Positions 8,303 to 17,015 of a stretch of DNA of 64,000 bases are shown in pieces. Where the stretch lies: contig JAFLSY010000001.1 in the NCBI GenBank assembly GCA_022510745.1, forward strand, positions 545,042 to 609,041. The letters run 5' to 3'. The DNA comes from Lachnospiraceae bacterium. GTDB lineage: Bacteria; Bacillota; Clostridia; Lachnospirales; Lachnospiraceae. The first letter of the stretch is position 1. The number at the start of each line of letters is the position of its first letter. The notes under the pieces are model-generated. The model was not told the DNA's origin. It did no database searches and saw only the letters and a list, made by a program, of their open reading frames with translations. A program made the translations under genes and the position numbers.

Positions 8303-8594
8303 TCATAATAAAGAAAGCGATGAAGAGAAGAAGTACCATTGTTTACAGGCTGACAGAGAGTTGCCGGTTGGTGAGAGGCGCAAGAAGGACTTTGGGAAAT
8401 ACATCTCGGAGCTGCAAACCCAAATGTGTGCAATCTTTTTATTAAAAAGATGTGTACAGAGTAGGCTTTGCCGGAGGCACCGATATCTGCCGGGGTATTG
8501 TTGGATACCTGCCAAGCCGCAGGGCGTGAGTCATGCGGGAATAAAGGTGGTAACACGGGGTTAACTCGTCCTTTGCTTAAGGACGGGTTTTTTT
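8303..8594 (+). promoter_or_regulatory. T-box riboswitch (tyrosine type)
   Basis: The leader ends with the conserved T-box 'AAAGGTGGTAACACGG' (about 8544-8559), then the terminator stem. Stem I occupies the first half, with a TAC Tyr codon near 8399-8401 ('GAAATACATC') as a plausible specifier. Uncharged tRNA-Tyr would pair with the specifier and with the T-box bulge, favouring the antiterminator and so tyrS expression. The leader contains short open frames on both strands, but they are explained by the RNA. Confidence 0.9.
8564..8594 (+). terminator. T-box attenuator terminator
   Basis: A 10-bp stem (8564-8573 with 8579-8588), loop TGCTT, followed by a run of T. It is exclusive with the T-box antiterminator. 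Confidence 0.85.
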
Positions 8595-8623
8595 AATGCT
8601 AAAATGAAAAAGGAGAGAGAAAG

Positions 8624-9847
8624 ATGACAGTATTTGAAGAATTAAAAGCAAGGGGGCTGTTGGCACAGCTCACCGATGAAGAAGAAATTAAAGAGTTAAT
8701 TAACAACGGTAAGGCCACTTTTTACATTGGATTTGACCCTACTGCGGACAGTCTGCATGTGGGACATTTTATGGCTTTATGCCTGATGAAGCGCCTGCAG
8801 ATGGCTGGTAACCGTCCTATTGCCCTGATCGGAGGCGGTACCGGTATGATCGGAGATCCTTCCGGCAGGAGTGACCTTCGTACCATGATGACTACGGAAA
8901 TGATCGACCATAACTGCGAGTGCTTCAAGAAGCAGATGAGCCGCTTTATCGAGTTTGGAGAAGGAAAAGCCATGATGGTGAATAATGCGGATTGGCTTCG
9001 TGACCTGAATTACATTGATTTTATCCGGGACATTGGGGTGCATTTCTCCGTAAACCGTATGTTGACCGCAGAGTGTTACAAGCAGCGTATGGAAAAGGGT
9101 TTAAGCTTCCTTGAGTTTAACTACATGATCATGCAGAGCTACGACTTTCTGTGCTTATACGAGAAATATGGCTGCAATATGCAGTTTGGAGGAGATGACC
9201 AGTGGAGCAACATGTTGGGCGGTACCGAATTGATCCGCAGAAAGTTAGGCAAGGATGCTTATGCCATGACCATTACATTGCTCTTGAATTCCGAGGGCAA
9301 GAAGATGGGTAAAACACAAAAAGGAGCGGTATGGCTGGATCCTAATAAGACTTCTCCTTTTGAATTTTATCAGTACTGGAGAAATGTGGCTGATGCGGAT
9401 GTATTGAAATGTCTGCGGATGTTGACTTTCCTGCCTATCGAGCAGATTGAGGAAATGGATAACTGGGAAGGCAGCCAGTTAAATACAGCCAAAGAAATTC
9501 TGGCTTATGAACTGACAAATTTAGTACATGGTGAGGAAGAGGCAAAAAGAGCACAGGAGAGCGCCAGAGCCCTCTTTTCCGGCGGCAGTGCGGCAGATAT
9601 GCCTACTGCAGAACTGACGGAGGAAGATTTTACAGATGGCAGCCTGGATATTATGGGAGTTTTGGTAAAGGCCGGTCTGACGGCTTCCCGTTCCGAAGCC
9701 AGACGTGCAGTAGAACAGGGCGGCATTACCGTTGCGGATGAGAAAGTGACGGATATTAAGACCGCTTATGTGCCGGAACAGTTTGCAGGAGAAGGCCTGA
9801 TTATCAGACGGGGCAAAAAGAACTTTAAAAGGGTCGTAATGAAGTAG
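8624..9847 (+). CDS. tyrS: Tyrosyl-tRNA synthetase
   Basis: A 407-residue class I aminoacyl-tRNA synthetase that charges tRNA-Tyr. The HIGH signature is HVGH (residues 45-48) and the KMSKS loop is KMGKT (227-231), the form common in the TyrRS subgroup with a C-terminal S4 RNA-binding domain (about residues 340-405, '[22 protein letters not shown]'). The Shine-Dalgarno site is AAAGGAGAGA. Expression is governed by the upstream T-box leader. Confidence 0.97.
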   Translation: MTVFEELKARGLLAQLTDEEEIKELINNGKATFYIGFDPTADSLHVGHFMALCLMKRLQMAGNRPIALIGGGTGMIGDPSGRSDLRTMMTTEMIDHNCECFKKQMSRFIEFGEGKAMMVNNADWLRDLNYIDFIRDIGVHFSVNRMLTAECYKQRMEKGLSFLEFNYMIMQSYDFLCLYEKYGCNMQFGGDDQWSNMLGGTELIRRKLGKDAYAMTITLLLNSEGKKMGKTQKGAVWLDPNKTSPFEFYQYWRNVADADVLKCLRMLTFLPIEQIEEMDNWEGSQLNTAKEILAYELTNLVHGEEEAKRAQESARALFSGGSAADMPTAELTEEDFTDGSLDIMGVLVKAGLTASRSEARRAVEQGGITVADEKVTDIKTAYVPEQFAGEGLIIRRGKKNFKRVVMK

Positions 9848-9884
9848 AAGTTACTGAAGAGGATTTTTAGGAGGTACGCGCTAG

Positions 9885-10319
9885 ATGGATATCGAACTCA
9901 TACTCGGATTGATATTTTGGGGCGTTATGGGCGGCTTTATTATCGTTGCACTGATCATTGCAATGGTGGAAAAAAGGCGGAATCGGTCGGATAACAGGCG
10001 CTGCAAGGCTTGCCGGGGGAATGAGGTACCTGTACATAGCTCGCTTTATCTGCTTCCGGTCCGGTTTAATTACAAGCATGATGAAAGCGCTGCATGGTAT
10101 GCCCGGAACGGACAATATATTCAGAATGTGGAACAGATTCCGACCGGCGTCAGAGCCTTTCGGCTGACGGTGTACCGCTGTGCCGGCTGTGGCAAACAGG
10201 AGGTTCTGCTTGTAGACTTTTTGAGGGTGAGGAACGAAGAAAGCGTACAGAGCGTCCATATCTTTCCCTATGAGGAATTTCAGGGACTTTTACAGGGAGG
10301 GCAGTATGGAAGGGTTTAA
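9885..10319 (+). CDS. Hypothetical membrane-anchored protein with two CxxC motifs
   Basis: A 144-residue protein: one transmembrane segment at residues 6-28, then a basic stretch and two CxxC pairs ('CKAC' near residue 43 and 'CAGC' near residue 101) that could form a zinc ribbon. A strong AGGAGGT site precedes the ATG. The 3' end overlaps the next gene by 14 bases, so the two are translated together. No family recognised. Confidence 0.7.
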   Translation: MDIELILGLIFWGVMGGFIIVALIIAMVEKRRNRSDNRRCKACRGNEVPVHSSLYLLPVRFNYKHDESAAWYARNGQYIQNVEQIPTGVRAFRLTVYRCAGCGKQEVLLVDFLRVRNEESVQSVHIFPYEEFQGLLQGGQYGRV

Positions 10320-10902
10320 GCCGGGAGAGGAATGCGCAAAATGCTGCGGCAGATGCTGTAAGGAAAGAGGCTGTTCTCTGGCTCCGGAAGATATGCTGCG
10401 GGCACTGGCTGTCAGAAATAAAGAGATTGAGATTACGGATACAAAGCTTACAAATGCGGATACAGAACTGAGAGATACAAATAAAAAATCCGTATTGTCT
10501 GATGCGTTGTTCCATATGCTTCAAAATGATGAGCATTATGCTGTTGACTGCATAAGTCAATCTGGGCGTCCATTTTACTATCTGCGGATGCGGCATAAAT
10601 GCTACACCTTTATTGGCGTGGAAGCCATGGGAGAATGTATGGCCTTAACCCCGTCCGGCTGTAGTTTATCCGAAGAAGAAAGGCCAAAAGGCGGGCGGTT
10701 TTTAAAGAGTTCCCCCGATGGCAACTGTACACAGCATTATACGAAAGAGGAGATGCTTGCGGATTGGGAACCTTACCAAAGTCTGCTTTCTGAAATCTGG
10801 GAGGAGTTTTACGGAAAGTTTATGGAAGACGGCACCTTTGATGCCTGTGACGAAGCATATTTTGCCTGGATGAGGCAAGCAAATATACAAAATCAGTCAT
10901 AA
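10306..10902 (+). CDS. YkgJ-like Cys-cluster protein
   Basis: A 198-residue protein opening with 'GEECAKCCGRCCKERGC', a cluster typical of YkgJ/Fe-S or zinc-binding proteins, with further Cys-containing 'GECMALTPSGCSLSEEERP' and 'CTQHY' in the middle, as in that family. The start at 10306 is preferred because GGGAGGG lies just upstream. A longer frame from 10270 would overlap the previous gene heavily and lacks a site. Metal binding is inferred. Confidence 0.7.
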   Translation: MEGFKPGEECAKCCGRCCKERGCSLAPEDMLRALAVRNKEIEITDTKLTNADTELRDTNKKSVLSDALFHMLQNDEHYAVDCISQSGRPFYYLRMRHKCYTFIGVEAMGECMALTPSGCSLSEEERPKGGRFLKSSPDGNCTQHYTKEEMLADWEPYQSLLSEIWEEFYGKFMEDGTFDACDEAYFAWMRQANIQNQS

Positions 10903-10905
10903 ATC

Positions 10906-10948
10906 ATTACCCCTTTTCATACACTGAACTAAGTATGGAAGGGGTAAT
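10906..10948 (+). promoter_or_regulatory. Hairpin burying the spoIVA Shine-Dalgarno site
   Basis: Bases 10906-10922 pair with 10933-10948 (about 16 bp with one bulge), loop of 10 bases. The right arm contains AAGGGG, the likely spoIVA ribosome site, and ends 3 bases before the ATG. It may act as a terminator for the upstream gene (only TTTTA follows) or limit spoIVA translation. Confidence 0.6.
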
Positions 10949-10951
10949 TTT

Positions 10952-12451
10952 ATGGACACTAACAGCTTTAAAGAATATGATTTATACAAAGACATACAAG
11001 TAAGGTGCAACGGAGAAATCTACATAGGAGTAGTCGGACCTGTGCGTACCGGCAAATCCACTTTTATTAAACGGTTCATGGATGTGTGTGTGCTGCCCTT
11101 CATGGAGGATGAGCATGAAAAAGAACGGGCTAGGGATGAACTGCCGCAGAGTGCAGGCGGAAAGACCATTACCACCACGGAGCCTAAATTTATTCCTAAA
11201 GAAGCTGCAAAAGTTCTTTTAGGGGGCGATATTGAGGCCAAAGTAAGGTTGATAGACTGCGTTGGATACATGGTAGAGGGTGCAGCGGGACATATGGAAG
11301 GCGATGCAGAGAGAATGGTAAAAACTCCCTGGTCTGAGAATGAAATCCCCTTTACTCAGGCAGCCGGTATCGGTACGGATAAGGTGATCGGAGATCATTC
11401 TACCATAGGTCTTGTTATTATTACGGACGGCAGTTTCGGAGAGCTTCCGAGAAGCAGCTATCTGGAAGCGGAAACAAAAACCATTACCGCTTTAAAGAAA
11501 ATGCAGAAACCGTTTTTGGTACTGTTAAATTCCGAAAGACCCCATGCGGAAGAAACGAAAGCCCTTGCAGCAGAGCTTGAAGAAAAGTATCAGGTGGCCG
11601 TTATGCCGGTCAACTGTGAGCAGCTGAAAAAAGAAGATATTCATGCCATTATGGAGCAGATACTCTATGAATTCCCCATCACCCGTATGGAATTTTATAT
11701 GCCGAAATGGGTGGAGATGCTGGCTGCGGATAACCGCATGAAAGTGGATATGGTATCTGCGGTAAAAAGTTTGATGAAAGAAATCAGCACGGTGAAAGAA
11801 CTACGGATGCGGCAGATTGACGGGCAGCTTCCTTTAGACAGCGAATATATGAAACGCTGCAGGATTGACAAGGTGGATCTGGCTGACGGCAGCATTAGGC
11901 TACAGATAGATGTGGACAATACTTATTATTACGAAATGCTGAGTGAAATGGTGGGAGATGAAATCACCGGAGAATATCAGTTGATTTCCAAACTGAAAGA
12001 ACTCTCCGCCATGAAACAGGAATATTCTAAAGTATTAGAGGCTGTTCGGGCCGTGCGCTACAAAGGCTATGGCGTGGTAACGCCGGAGCGGGCCGAAATC
12101 AGCTTAGAGAAGCCGGAACTGATACGCCATGGTAATAAATTCGGAGTTAAGATCAAAGCGGAAAGCCCTTCCATCCATATGATCAAGGCAAATATTGAAA
12201 CGGAAATTGCACCTATTGTGGGTACGGAAGAACAGGCTAAGGATTTGATAAAATACATAGAAGAAGCCGGAGAGAGCGGAGAAGGCATCTGGGAAACCAA
12301 TATCTTTGGCAAGACCATAGAGCAGTTAGTCAGTGACGGCATCGGCAACAAGATTTCCATGATCGGAGATGAAAGCCAGATAAAACTGCAGGATACCATG
12401 CAGAAGATCGTAAACGATATGAACGGCGGTCTGGTGTGCATTATTATCTAG
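10952..12451 (+). CDS. spoIVA: Stage IV sporulation protein A
   Basis: A 499-residue ATPase that polymerises on the outer forespore membrane to form the basement layer of the spore coat. It begins with the characteristic 'YDLYKDIQVRCNGEIYIGVV' region and the Walker A motif GPVRTGKST (about residues 29-37), and the sequence is co-linear with SpoIVA to the C-terminal 'MNGGLVCIII'. Sporulation-specific expression through SigE is expected, though I could not fix a promoter. The start codon lies just past a hairpin that covers its ribosome site. Confidence 0.97.
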   Translation: MDTNSFKEYDLYKDIQVRCNGEIYIGVVGPVRTGKSTFIKRFMDVCVLPFMEDEHEKERARDELPQSAGGKTITTTEPKFIPKEAAKVLLGGDIEAKVRLIDCVGYMVEGAAGHMEGDAERMVKTPWSENEIPFTQAAGIGTDKVIGDHSTIGLVIITDGSFGELPRSSYLEAETKTITALKKMQKPFLVLLNSERPHAEETKALAAELEEKYQVAVMPVNCEQLKKEDIHAIMEQILYEFPITRMEFYMPKWVEMLAADNRMKVDMVSAVKSLMKEISTVKELRMRQIDGQLPLDSEYMKRCRIDKVDLADGSIRLQIDVDNTYYYEMLSEMVGDEITGEYQLISKLKELSAMKQEYSKVLEAVRAVRYKGYGVVTPERAEISLEKPELIRHGNKFGVKIKAESPSIHMIKANIETEIAPIVGTEEQAKDLIKYIEEAGESGEGIWETNIFGKTIEQLVSDGIGNKISMIGDESQIKLQDTMQKIVNDMNGGLVCIII

Positions 12452-12458
12452 GTAAAAT

Positions 12459-12501
12459 CGGGGAGCGGCATTTCCTTATAGGGAGGCTGCTTCCTTTTTT
12501 G
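12459..12501 (+). terminator. Terminator after spoIVA
   Basis: GGGAGCGGC (12461-12469) pairs with GCTGCTTCC (12486-12494) with two wobbles, extended by an inner CC/GG pairing, followed by six T. Confidence 0.6.
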
Positions 12502-12540
12502 CGGAAATTTACGAAAAGAGAAGCGCAGAAAGGAAAAATA

Positions 12541-12549
12541 TGGTATACT
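12541..12549 (+). promoter_or_regulatory. Extended -10 element for the 12.6 kb lipoprotein
   Basis: TGGTATACT is an extended -10 (TGnTATACT). No clear -35 is visible at 17 bases. Confidence 0.4.
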
Positions 12550-12632
12550 AGAAACGAGTAAAGGACAGTGTAATAATGCAAGTAGACAAAATACCTGCTT
12601 ACAAGCAATTTTGCTGATGAATTGGTGTTTCT

Positions 12633-14357
12633 ATGGCGGATATAAAACAATCAATAAAGATAAGAACCCTGTTTATCTTCATGCTTCTGCTATGTATGGT
12701 GTGGCTTGGCTGCGGCAGGGAAGATACCGGTGATGAGATATACACTTTTCCGGGTACTATAGCGGACAGGCCCGTGGTGAATGGTGAAAAGGTAAAAGAG
12801 GGAACGCAGGCGCAGACAATAGAGTTACTGCGTAAAGCAATAGAAGGCTTTGATTTTGGAGAAACACAGCCGAATATAAAACTCACCGAGGAAGAGGAAC
12901 GGGCATATTTAGAGGGGTATCTGAAAATACTGCGAAGCGAGATTCCGATTAAAGAGTATTGGAACGATAGAGAAGTGTATTATAAAGAGTTATATCGAGC
13001 GGGAGTCCCTTATTGGGAGTATTTGGAGGCAAGGGATAAAACCGAGTATCCCTACGGTCTGTATTATTATGACTGGGACGGGGACGGCGCTCCGGAGCTG
13101 GGAATGTATGCAGGCTGGCTCTACATCATAAAATATGAACCGGGAGATACGGCAGGAAGAATTCTATGGGAGTTTGGTGATGAATGGCGCTGGCCATCCG
13201 ATTATTTGGGAGGATTCATAGGAGCAGGGGTCTGGTTCCATGATGTGAGTGAGAGAAGGATCATAGATTATTATGAGAGGCCTGATGCGGAAGGAAGATG
13301 GGGAACGCGATTGTCTTTTACACAAGTGATGGAACCCGAAGGACCTTATTATACCGTATATGTGAAAGATCTGCCCATAGATGCCGGAAAGGCTGTTAGA
13401 GTAAAACTGTGGTCCGAATGGCATAAAATAAGGGTGGGAGAAAAGGATTTTAAAGAATTATCACAAGCTTTTTATACTGCCGCGGAATATTCCTTAAAGC
13501 CGTTTAGTTTAGAAGAATTGTTTGGAAATATCCTGATAGAGACAGATCCCTTATTGGAAACTTGGAATGGAAGCAGGGAATACGATTATCTGGAATTTTA
13601 TGATAATCCGGACCTGCCCTATGCCGATGATAAAACCTATGAGGCAATTAAGGCTGCTTATGAGAGAGTGGATTTTACCGCGGAATATGAAACCGGCGAT
13701 CTCTCACTTTATGAAGAATACAAGGAAAAATACTGGGAACTTCTTCAAAGTGATACAAGTCTTACCAATAGGGAGACAGGTGAGGAAATTCCCATTGCGG
13801 AAATTATGACGAATGACCGCTTATCGGCGAGTAACGGCAGGGAAGTGACCTATGCGCTTTTTGATGCGGACGGGGATATGCTGCCGGAGCTGGCTGTTTA
13901 TAAACAGGCCGATGCATGGTATGTGATAGATTATGATGCAAAAACACAGGACTACAGTCTGTGGTTTTCCGAATATACTTACCATTATTTTATGATCGGT
14001 ACCCGGAAAGTCATGTGGACGGGAGATTGGAATTATGAGTTTTATCAGCTGGATGAAAACGGTGATATAGAATTGATGACTCATTTTTCGTTTCGGGGTA
14101 TCAGAGAGAATGTCATGGTCTGTCTGGTGGGGATGCCGGACTATTCAGATGATTCTAAGGAAGATGTGATCACCGAAGAAATGAAGCAGTTTGGATTTTA
14201 TGTACGTGTCGCAGATCGCTGGTATTTCAGGGTCACGGAGAGTCAATTTGCTGAATTGATGGAACCTTATTGGGAAGCTTACGAAGAGCAAAGCTGGGAT
14301 GCGTGGGACGCTATCAGCCTGCCATACAATGAGTTTTTTGCAGAGTTTATCAATTGA
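12633..14357 (+). CDS. Hypothetical lipoprotein with Asp-rich FG-GAP-like motifs
   Basis: A 574-residue exported protein: hydrophobic leader with a lipobox ending 'WLGC' near residue 28, so a membrane-anchored lipoprotein. The body contains two calcium-loop-like segments, 'YYDWDGDGAPELGMYAG' and 'FDADGDMLPELAVYKQ', of the kind found in FG-GAP/VCBS blades, each followed by aromatic-rich strands. It may be two copies of one domain. The ribosome site is weak. Function unknown; it ends 18 bases before the PNP gene. Confidence 0.65.
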   Translation: MADIKQSIKIRTLFIFMLLLCMVWLGCGREDTGDEIYTFPGTIADRPVVNGEKVKEGTQAQTIELLRKAIEGFDFGETQPNIKLTEEEERAYLEGYLKILRSEIPIKEYWNDREVYYKELYRAGVPYWEYLEARDKTEYPYGLYYYDWDGDGAPELGMYAGWLYIIKYEPGDTAGRILWEFGDEWRWPSDYLGGFIGAGVWFHDVSERRIIDYYERPDAEGRWGTRLSFTQVMEPEGPYYTVYVKDLPIDAGKAVRVKLWSEWHKIRVGEKDFKELSQAFYTAAEYSLKPFSLEELFGNILIETDPLLETWNGSREYDYLEFYDNPDLPYADDKTYEAIKAAYERVDFTAEYETGDLSLYEEYKEKYWELLQSDTSLTNRETGEEIPIAEIMTNDRLSASNGREVTYALFDADGDMLPELAVYKQADAWYVIDYDAKTQDYSLWFSEYTYHYFMIGTRKVMWTGDWNYEFYQLDENGDIELMTHFSFRGIRENVMVCLVGMPDYSDDSKEDVITEEMKQFGFYVRVADRWYFRVTESQFAELMEPYWEAYEEQSWDAWDAISLPYNEFFAEFIN

Positions 14358-14375
14358 GGAAAGGATGTGGAGTTT

Positions 14376-15197
14376 ATGGACAAGGTATATGAAAAGGTAT
14401 TGCGTTGTTATGATGGCGTAAGGCAGAAAGTGAGATTTGTACCTAAAGTTGCGTTAGTATTAGGGTCGGGACTGGGGGATTTTGCGGATCATATTCAAGT
14501 AGAGGATGAACTTTCCTATGGTGAGATAGAGGGCTTCCCCGTATCCACGGTGCCCGGGCATGCCGGAAAGCTGATTTTCGGTTATCTGGGAGAAGTACCC
14601 ATCGTCTGTATGAAAGGGCGGGTGCATTTCTATGAGGGGTATGACATTACAGATGTGGTGCTGCCCGTACGACTGATGAAGCTTTTGGGAGCGGAAATCT
14701 TATTTTTGACCAATGCTTCCGGCGGTGTAAACGCATCCTTTGCTGCAGGGGATTTAATGCTGATCACGGATCAGATATCCTGCTTTGTGAAAAATCCTTT
14801 GATAGGACCGAATATAGAAGGGTTGGGAACCCGTTTTCCCGATATGACGAATATTTACGACAAAGAACTTTCCGCACTGTTAAAAAGCACCGCAAAGGAA
14901 CAGGGAATCGATTTAAAAGAGGGCGTATATTTACAACTGACAGGACCGTCATTTGAATCTCCGGCGGAGATTCGGATGGCCCGCATGCTGGGAGCGGACG
15001 CGGTGGGCATGAGCACCGCAGTGGAGGCCATTGCCGCAAGGCATGCAGGTATGCGGGTATGCGGCGTATCCTGTGTGTGTAATTTGGCGGCAGGTATGAC
15101 GGAAAATCCTTTAAGCCATGAAGAGGTTCAGGAAGCGGCCAATAAGACAGCACCCTTGTTTACGGGACTGTTAAAAGAGAGCATTAAAAAGTTCTAA
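14376..15197 (+). CDS. Purine-nucleoside phosphorylase
   Basis: A 273-residue trimeric-type (PNP-I) phosphorylase that splits inosine and guanosine to base and ribose-1-phosphate. Motifs: 'LGSGLGDFAD' phosphate loop, 'PGHAGKLIFG', 'GRVHFYEGY', 'TNASGGVN', 'TGPSFESPAEIRM' and 'VGMSTAVEAIAARH'. The ATG at 14376 suits the AGGAAAGGA site. A GTG at 14367 is possible but too close. It starts a nucleoside salvage run with the cytidine deaminase and amidohydrolase. Confidence 0.93.
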   Translation: MDKVYEKVLRCYDGVRQKVRFVPKVALVLGSGLGDFADHIQVEDELSYGEIEGFPVSTVPGHAGKLIFGYLGEVPIVCMKGRVHFYEGYDITDVVLPVRLMKLLGAEILFLTNASGGVNASFAAGDLMLITDQISCFVKNPLIGPNIEGLGTRFPDMTNIYDKELSALLKSTAKEQGIDLKEGVYLQLTGPSFESPAEIRMARMLGADAVGMSTAVEAIAARHAGMRVCGVSCVCNLAAGMTENPLSHEEVQEAANKTAPLFTGLLKESIKKF

Positions 15198-15263
15198 TCC
15201 GGAGTTTGAACTAGCTATAATGTGAAACATAAACAAGCATATATGCAAAAAGGAGGGAGATGT

Positions 15264-15677
15264 ATGGAGGCTTTTAGAAGTACTTTGATAAAAGCGGCAT
15301 TAGAGGCGAGAGCAAATGCTTATGCGCCCTATTCGGGCTATCGGGTGGGAGCGGCGCTGCTTACCGAGAACGAAGAAGTCTATACGGGATGTAATATTGA
15401 GAATGCTTCCTATGGGGCGACCAACTGTGCCGAAAGAACCGCATTCTTTAAAGCGCTCAGCGAAGGCAAACGACGTTTTAAGGCCATTGCCATTGCTGGA
15501 GGAAAAGAAGGATCTCCCGAGGATTATGCATTTCCCTGTGGTATATGCAGACAAGTGATGCAGGAGTTTTGCAAAGAGGATTTTGTGATATTGGTGACCA
15601 AAACAGAACAGGACTATCAGGAATACAGACTAAAGGATATGCTTCCCCACGGATTCGGAGGTGACAAGCTGCAATGA
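15264..15677 (+). CDS. cdd: Cytidine deaminase
   Basis: A 137-residue tetrameric cytidine deaminase, converting (deoxy)cytidine to (deoxy)uridine. Zinc ligands and the catalytic Glu are in 'TNCAERTA', and the second ligand pair in 'PCGICRQVMQEF'. 'ANAYAPYSGYRVGAALLTE' is the usual N-terminal block. The ATG at 15264 has an AAGGAGGGA site. The upstream in-frame ATG at 15222 does not. Its stop overlaps the amidohydrolase start by 4 bases, indicating translational coupling. Confidence 0.95.
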   Translation: MEAFRSTLIKAALEARANAYAPYSGYRVGAALLTENEEVYTGCNIENASYGATNCAERTAFFKALSEGKRRFKAIAIAGGKEGSPEDYAFPCGICRQVMQEFCKEDFVILVTKTEQDYQEYRLKDMLPHGFGGDKLQ

Positions 15678-16960
15678 AAATTCGATTATACAATGCAAGA
15701 ATACTGACCATGGAGGAAGATCGTCCCATCTTTTTAGGAGAGATTTGGGTAGAAGATGACAGAATCGTCTATGTGGGTGAGAAGAAAGAACCGGAGGATA
15801 GAAAAAAAGCACATTCCTTTGATAAGGAAATAGACTGTGAAGAAAATCTGCTCATGCCCGGTTTTAAAAATGCGCATACTCATTCCGGCATGACTTTCCT
15901 GCGTTCTTACGCAGACGATCTGCCCCTGCAGAAGTGGCTTACAGACAAAGTTTTTCCCATGGAGAAAAAGCTGACGGGAGAAGATATCTATCATTTTGCA
16001 AAGCTGGCAATTTTAGAGTATTTAAGCAGCGGCATTACGGCAGTTTTTGACATGTATCTGATGCCGGAGATTATGGCTCATGCTGCCATAGATATGGGAA
16101 TGCGCTGCGTCCTTACGAGCGGTCTGAACAATTTTACCTCTTCAATAGGAGTGGTGACGGAAGAATATGAAAAATGGAATCATTTTTCTCCTTTGATTAC
16201 CTATCAGTTGGGGTTTCATGCAGAATATACCTGTTCTAAAAATCTGCTGGTACAAATGGCATCTTTGGCTCACAAATTCCGTGCGCCCGTATATGCGCAT
16301 ATCAGCGAAACGGCTGCGGAGGTGACAAACTGTAAGAAGAAATACGGTATGACGCCGCCTATGTTTTTAGATTGTCTTGGCATGTTTGAATATGGAGGAG
16401 GCGGTTTTCACTGCGTACACATGCGGCCGGAAGACTTTGACGTTTTTCATAAGCGGAGCCTGTATGTCATCACAAACCCTGCTTCCAATGTAAAACTGGC
16501 CAGCGGCATGGCGCCTATTTCCCAGTTTTTAGAAAAGGGAATTACCGTAGCGATCGGTACGGACGGAGCTGCAAGCAACAACAGTCTGGATATGTTCAAA
16601 GAGATGTTTTTGACCACGGGGCTTGCCAAACTGCGGGAAAAGAATGCCTCAGCGGTGGAAGCCGAAAAAGTTTTGCGGATGGCAACCGTAAACGGAGCCG
16701 CAGCCATGCGTCTTACCGATGCAGATGTATTGGCAGAGGGAAAACTGGCGGATATGATCTTGATAGATTTACAGAAGCCCAATATGCGGCCCATTCACAA
16801 TATCGAGAAGAATCTTGTCTACAGCGGCAGTAAGCAGAATGTCAAGTTCACCATGGTAGGCGGAAGGATTCTCTATCAGGATGGAAACTATTATGTTGGT
16901 GAGGAGCCTATGCATATTTACAGAGAGGTGGAAAGAAGCTTAGCCCGCATCATGCAGTAA
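15674..16960 (+). CDS. Amidohydrolase (SAH/MTA deaminase-type)
   Basis: A 428-residue metal-dependent amidohydrolase of the TRZ/ATZ group. The metal ligands are in 'NAHTHSGMTFLR' (HxH), 'HAEYT', 'HISETAAEV' and 'GTDGAASNNSLDMF'. Best matches in memory are the 5-methylthioadenosine/S-adenosylhomocysteine deaminases, with cytosine or guanine deaminase as alternatives. It starts inside the cdd stop (ATGA overlap) in a nucleoside salvage operon, which supports a nucleoside deaminase role. Confidence 0.85.
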   Translation: MKIRLYNARILTMEEDRPIFLGEIWVEDDRIVYVGEKKEPEDRKKAHSFDKEIDCEENLLMPGFKNAHTHSGMTFLRSYADDLPLQKWLTDKVFPMEKKLTGEDIYHFAKLAILEYLSSGITAVFDMYLMPEIMAHAAIDMGMRCVLTSGLNNFTSSIGVVTEEYEKWNHFSPLITYQLGFHAEYTCSKNLLVQMASLAHKFRAPVYAHISETAAEVTNCKKKYGMTPPMFLDCLGMFEYGGGGFHCVHMRPEDFDVFHKRSLYVITNPASNVKLASGMAPISQFLEKGITVAIGTDGAASNNSLDMFKEMFLTTGLAKLREKNASAVEAEKVLRMATVNGAAAMRLTDADVLAEGKLADMILIDLQKPNMRPIHNIEKNLVYSGSKQNVKFTMVGGRILYQDGNYYVGEEPMHIYREVERSLARIMQ

Positions 16961-17015
16961 GGGGAAAGGCTGATAGAATGATTATGATAATACGATTTTA
17001 ATTTGGAGGCTGAAA

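Noticed and set aside
8268..8564. Open frames on both strands in the tyrS leader
   Set aside because: They coincide with the T-box RNA and show no codon or homology support.
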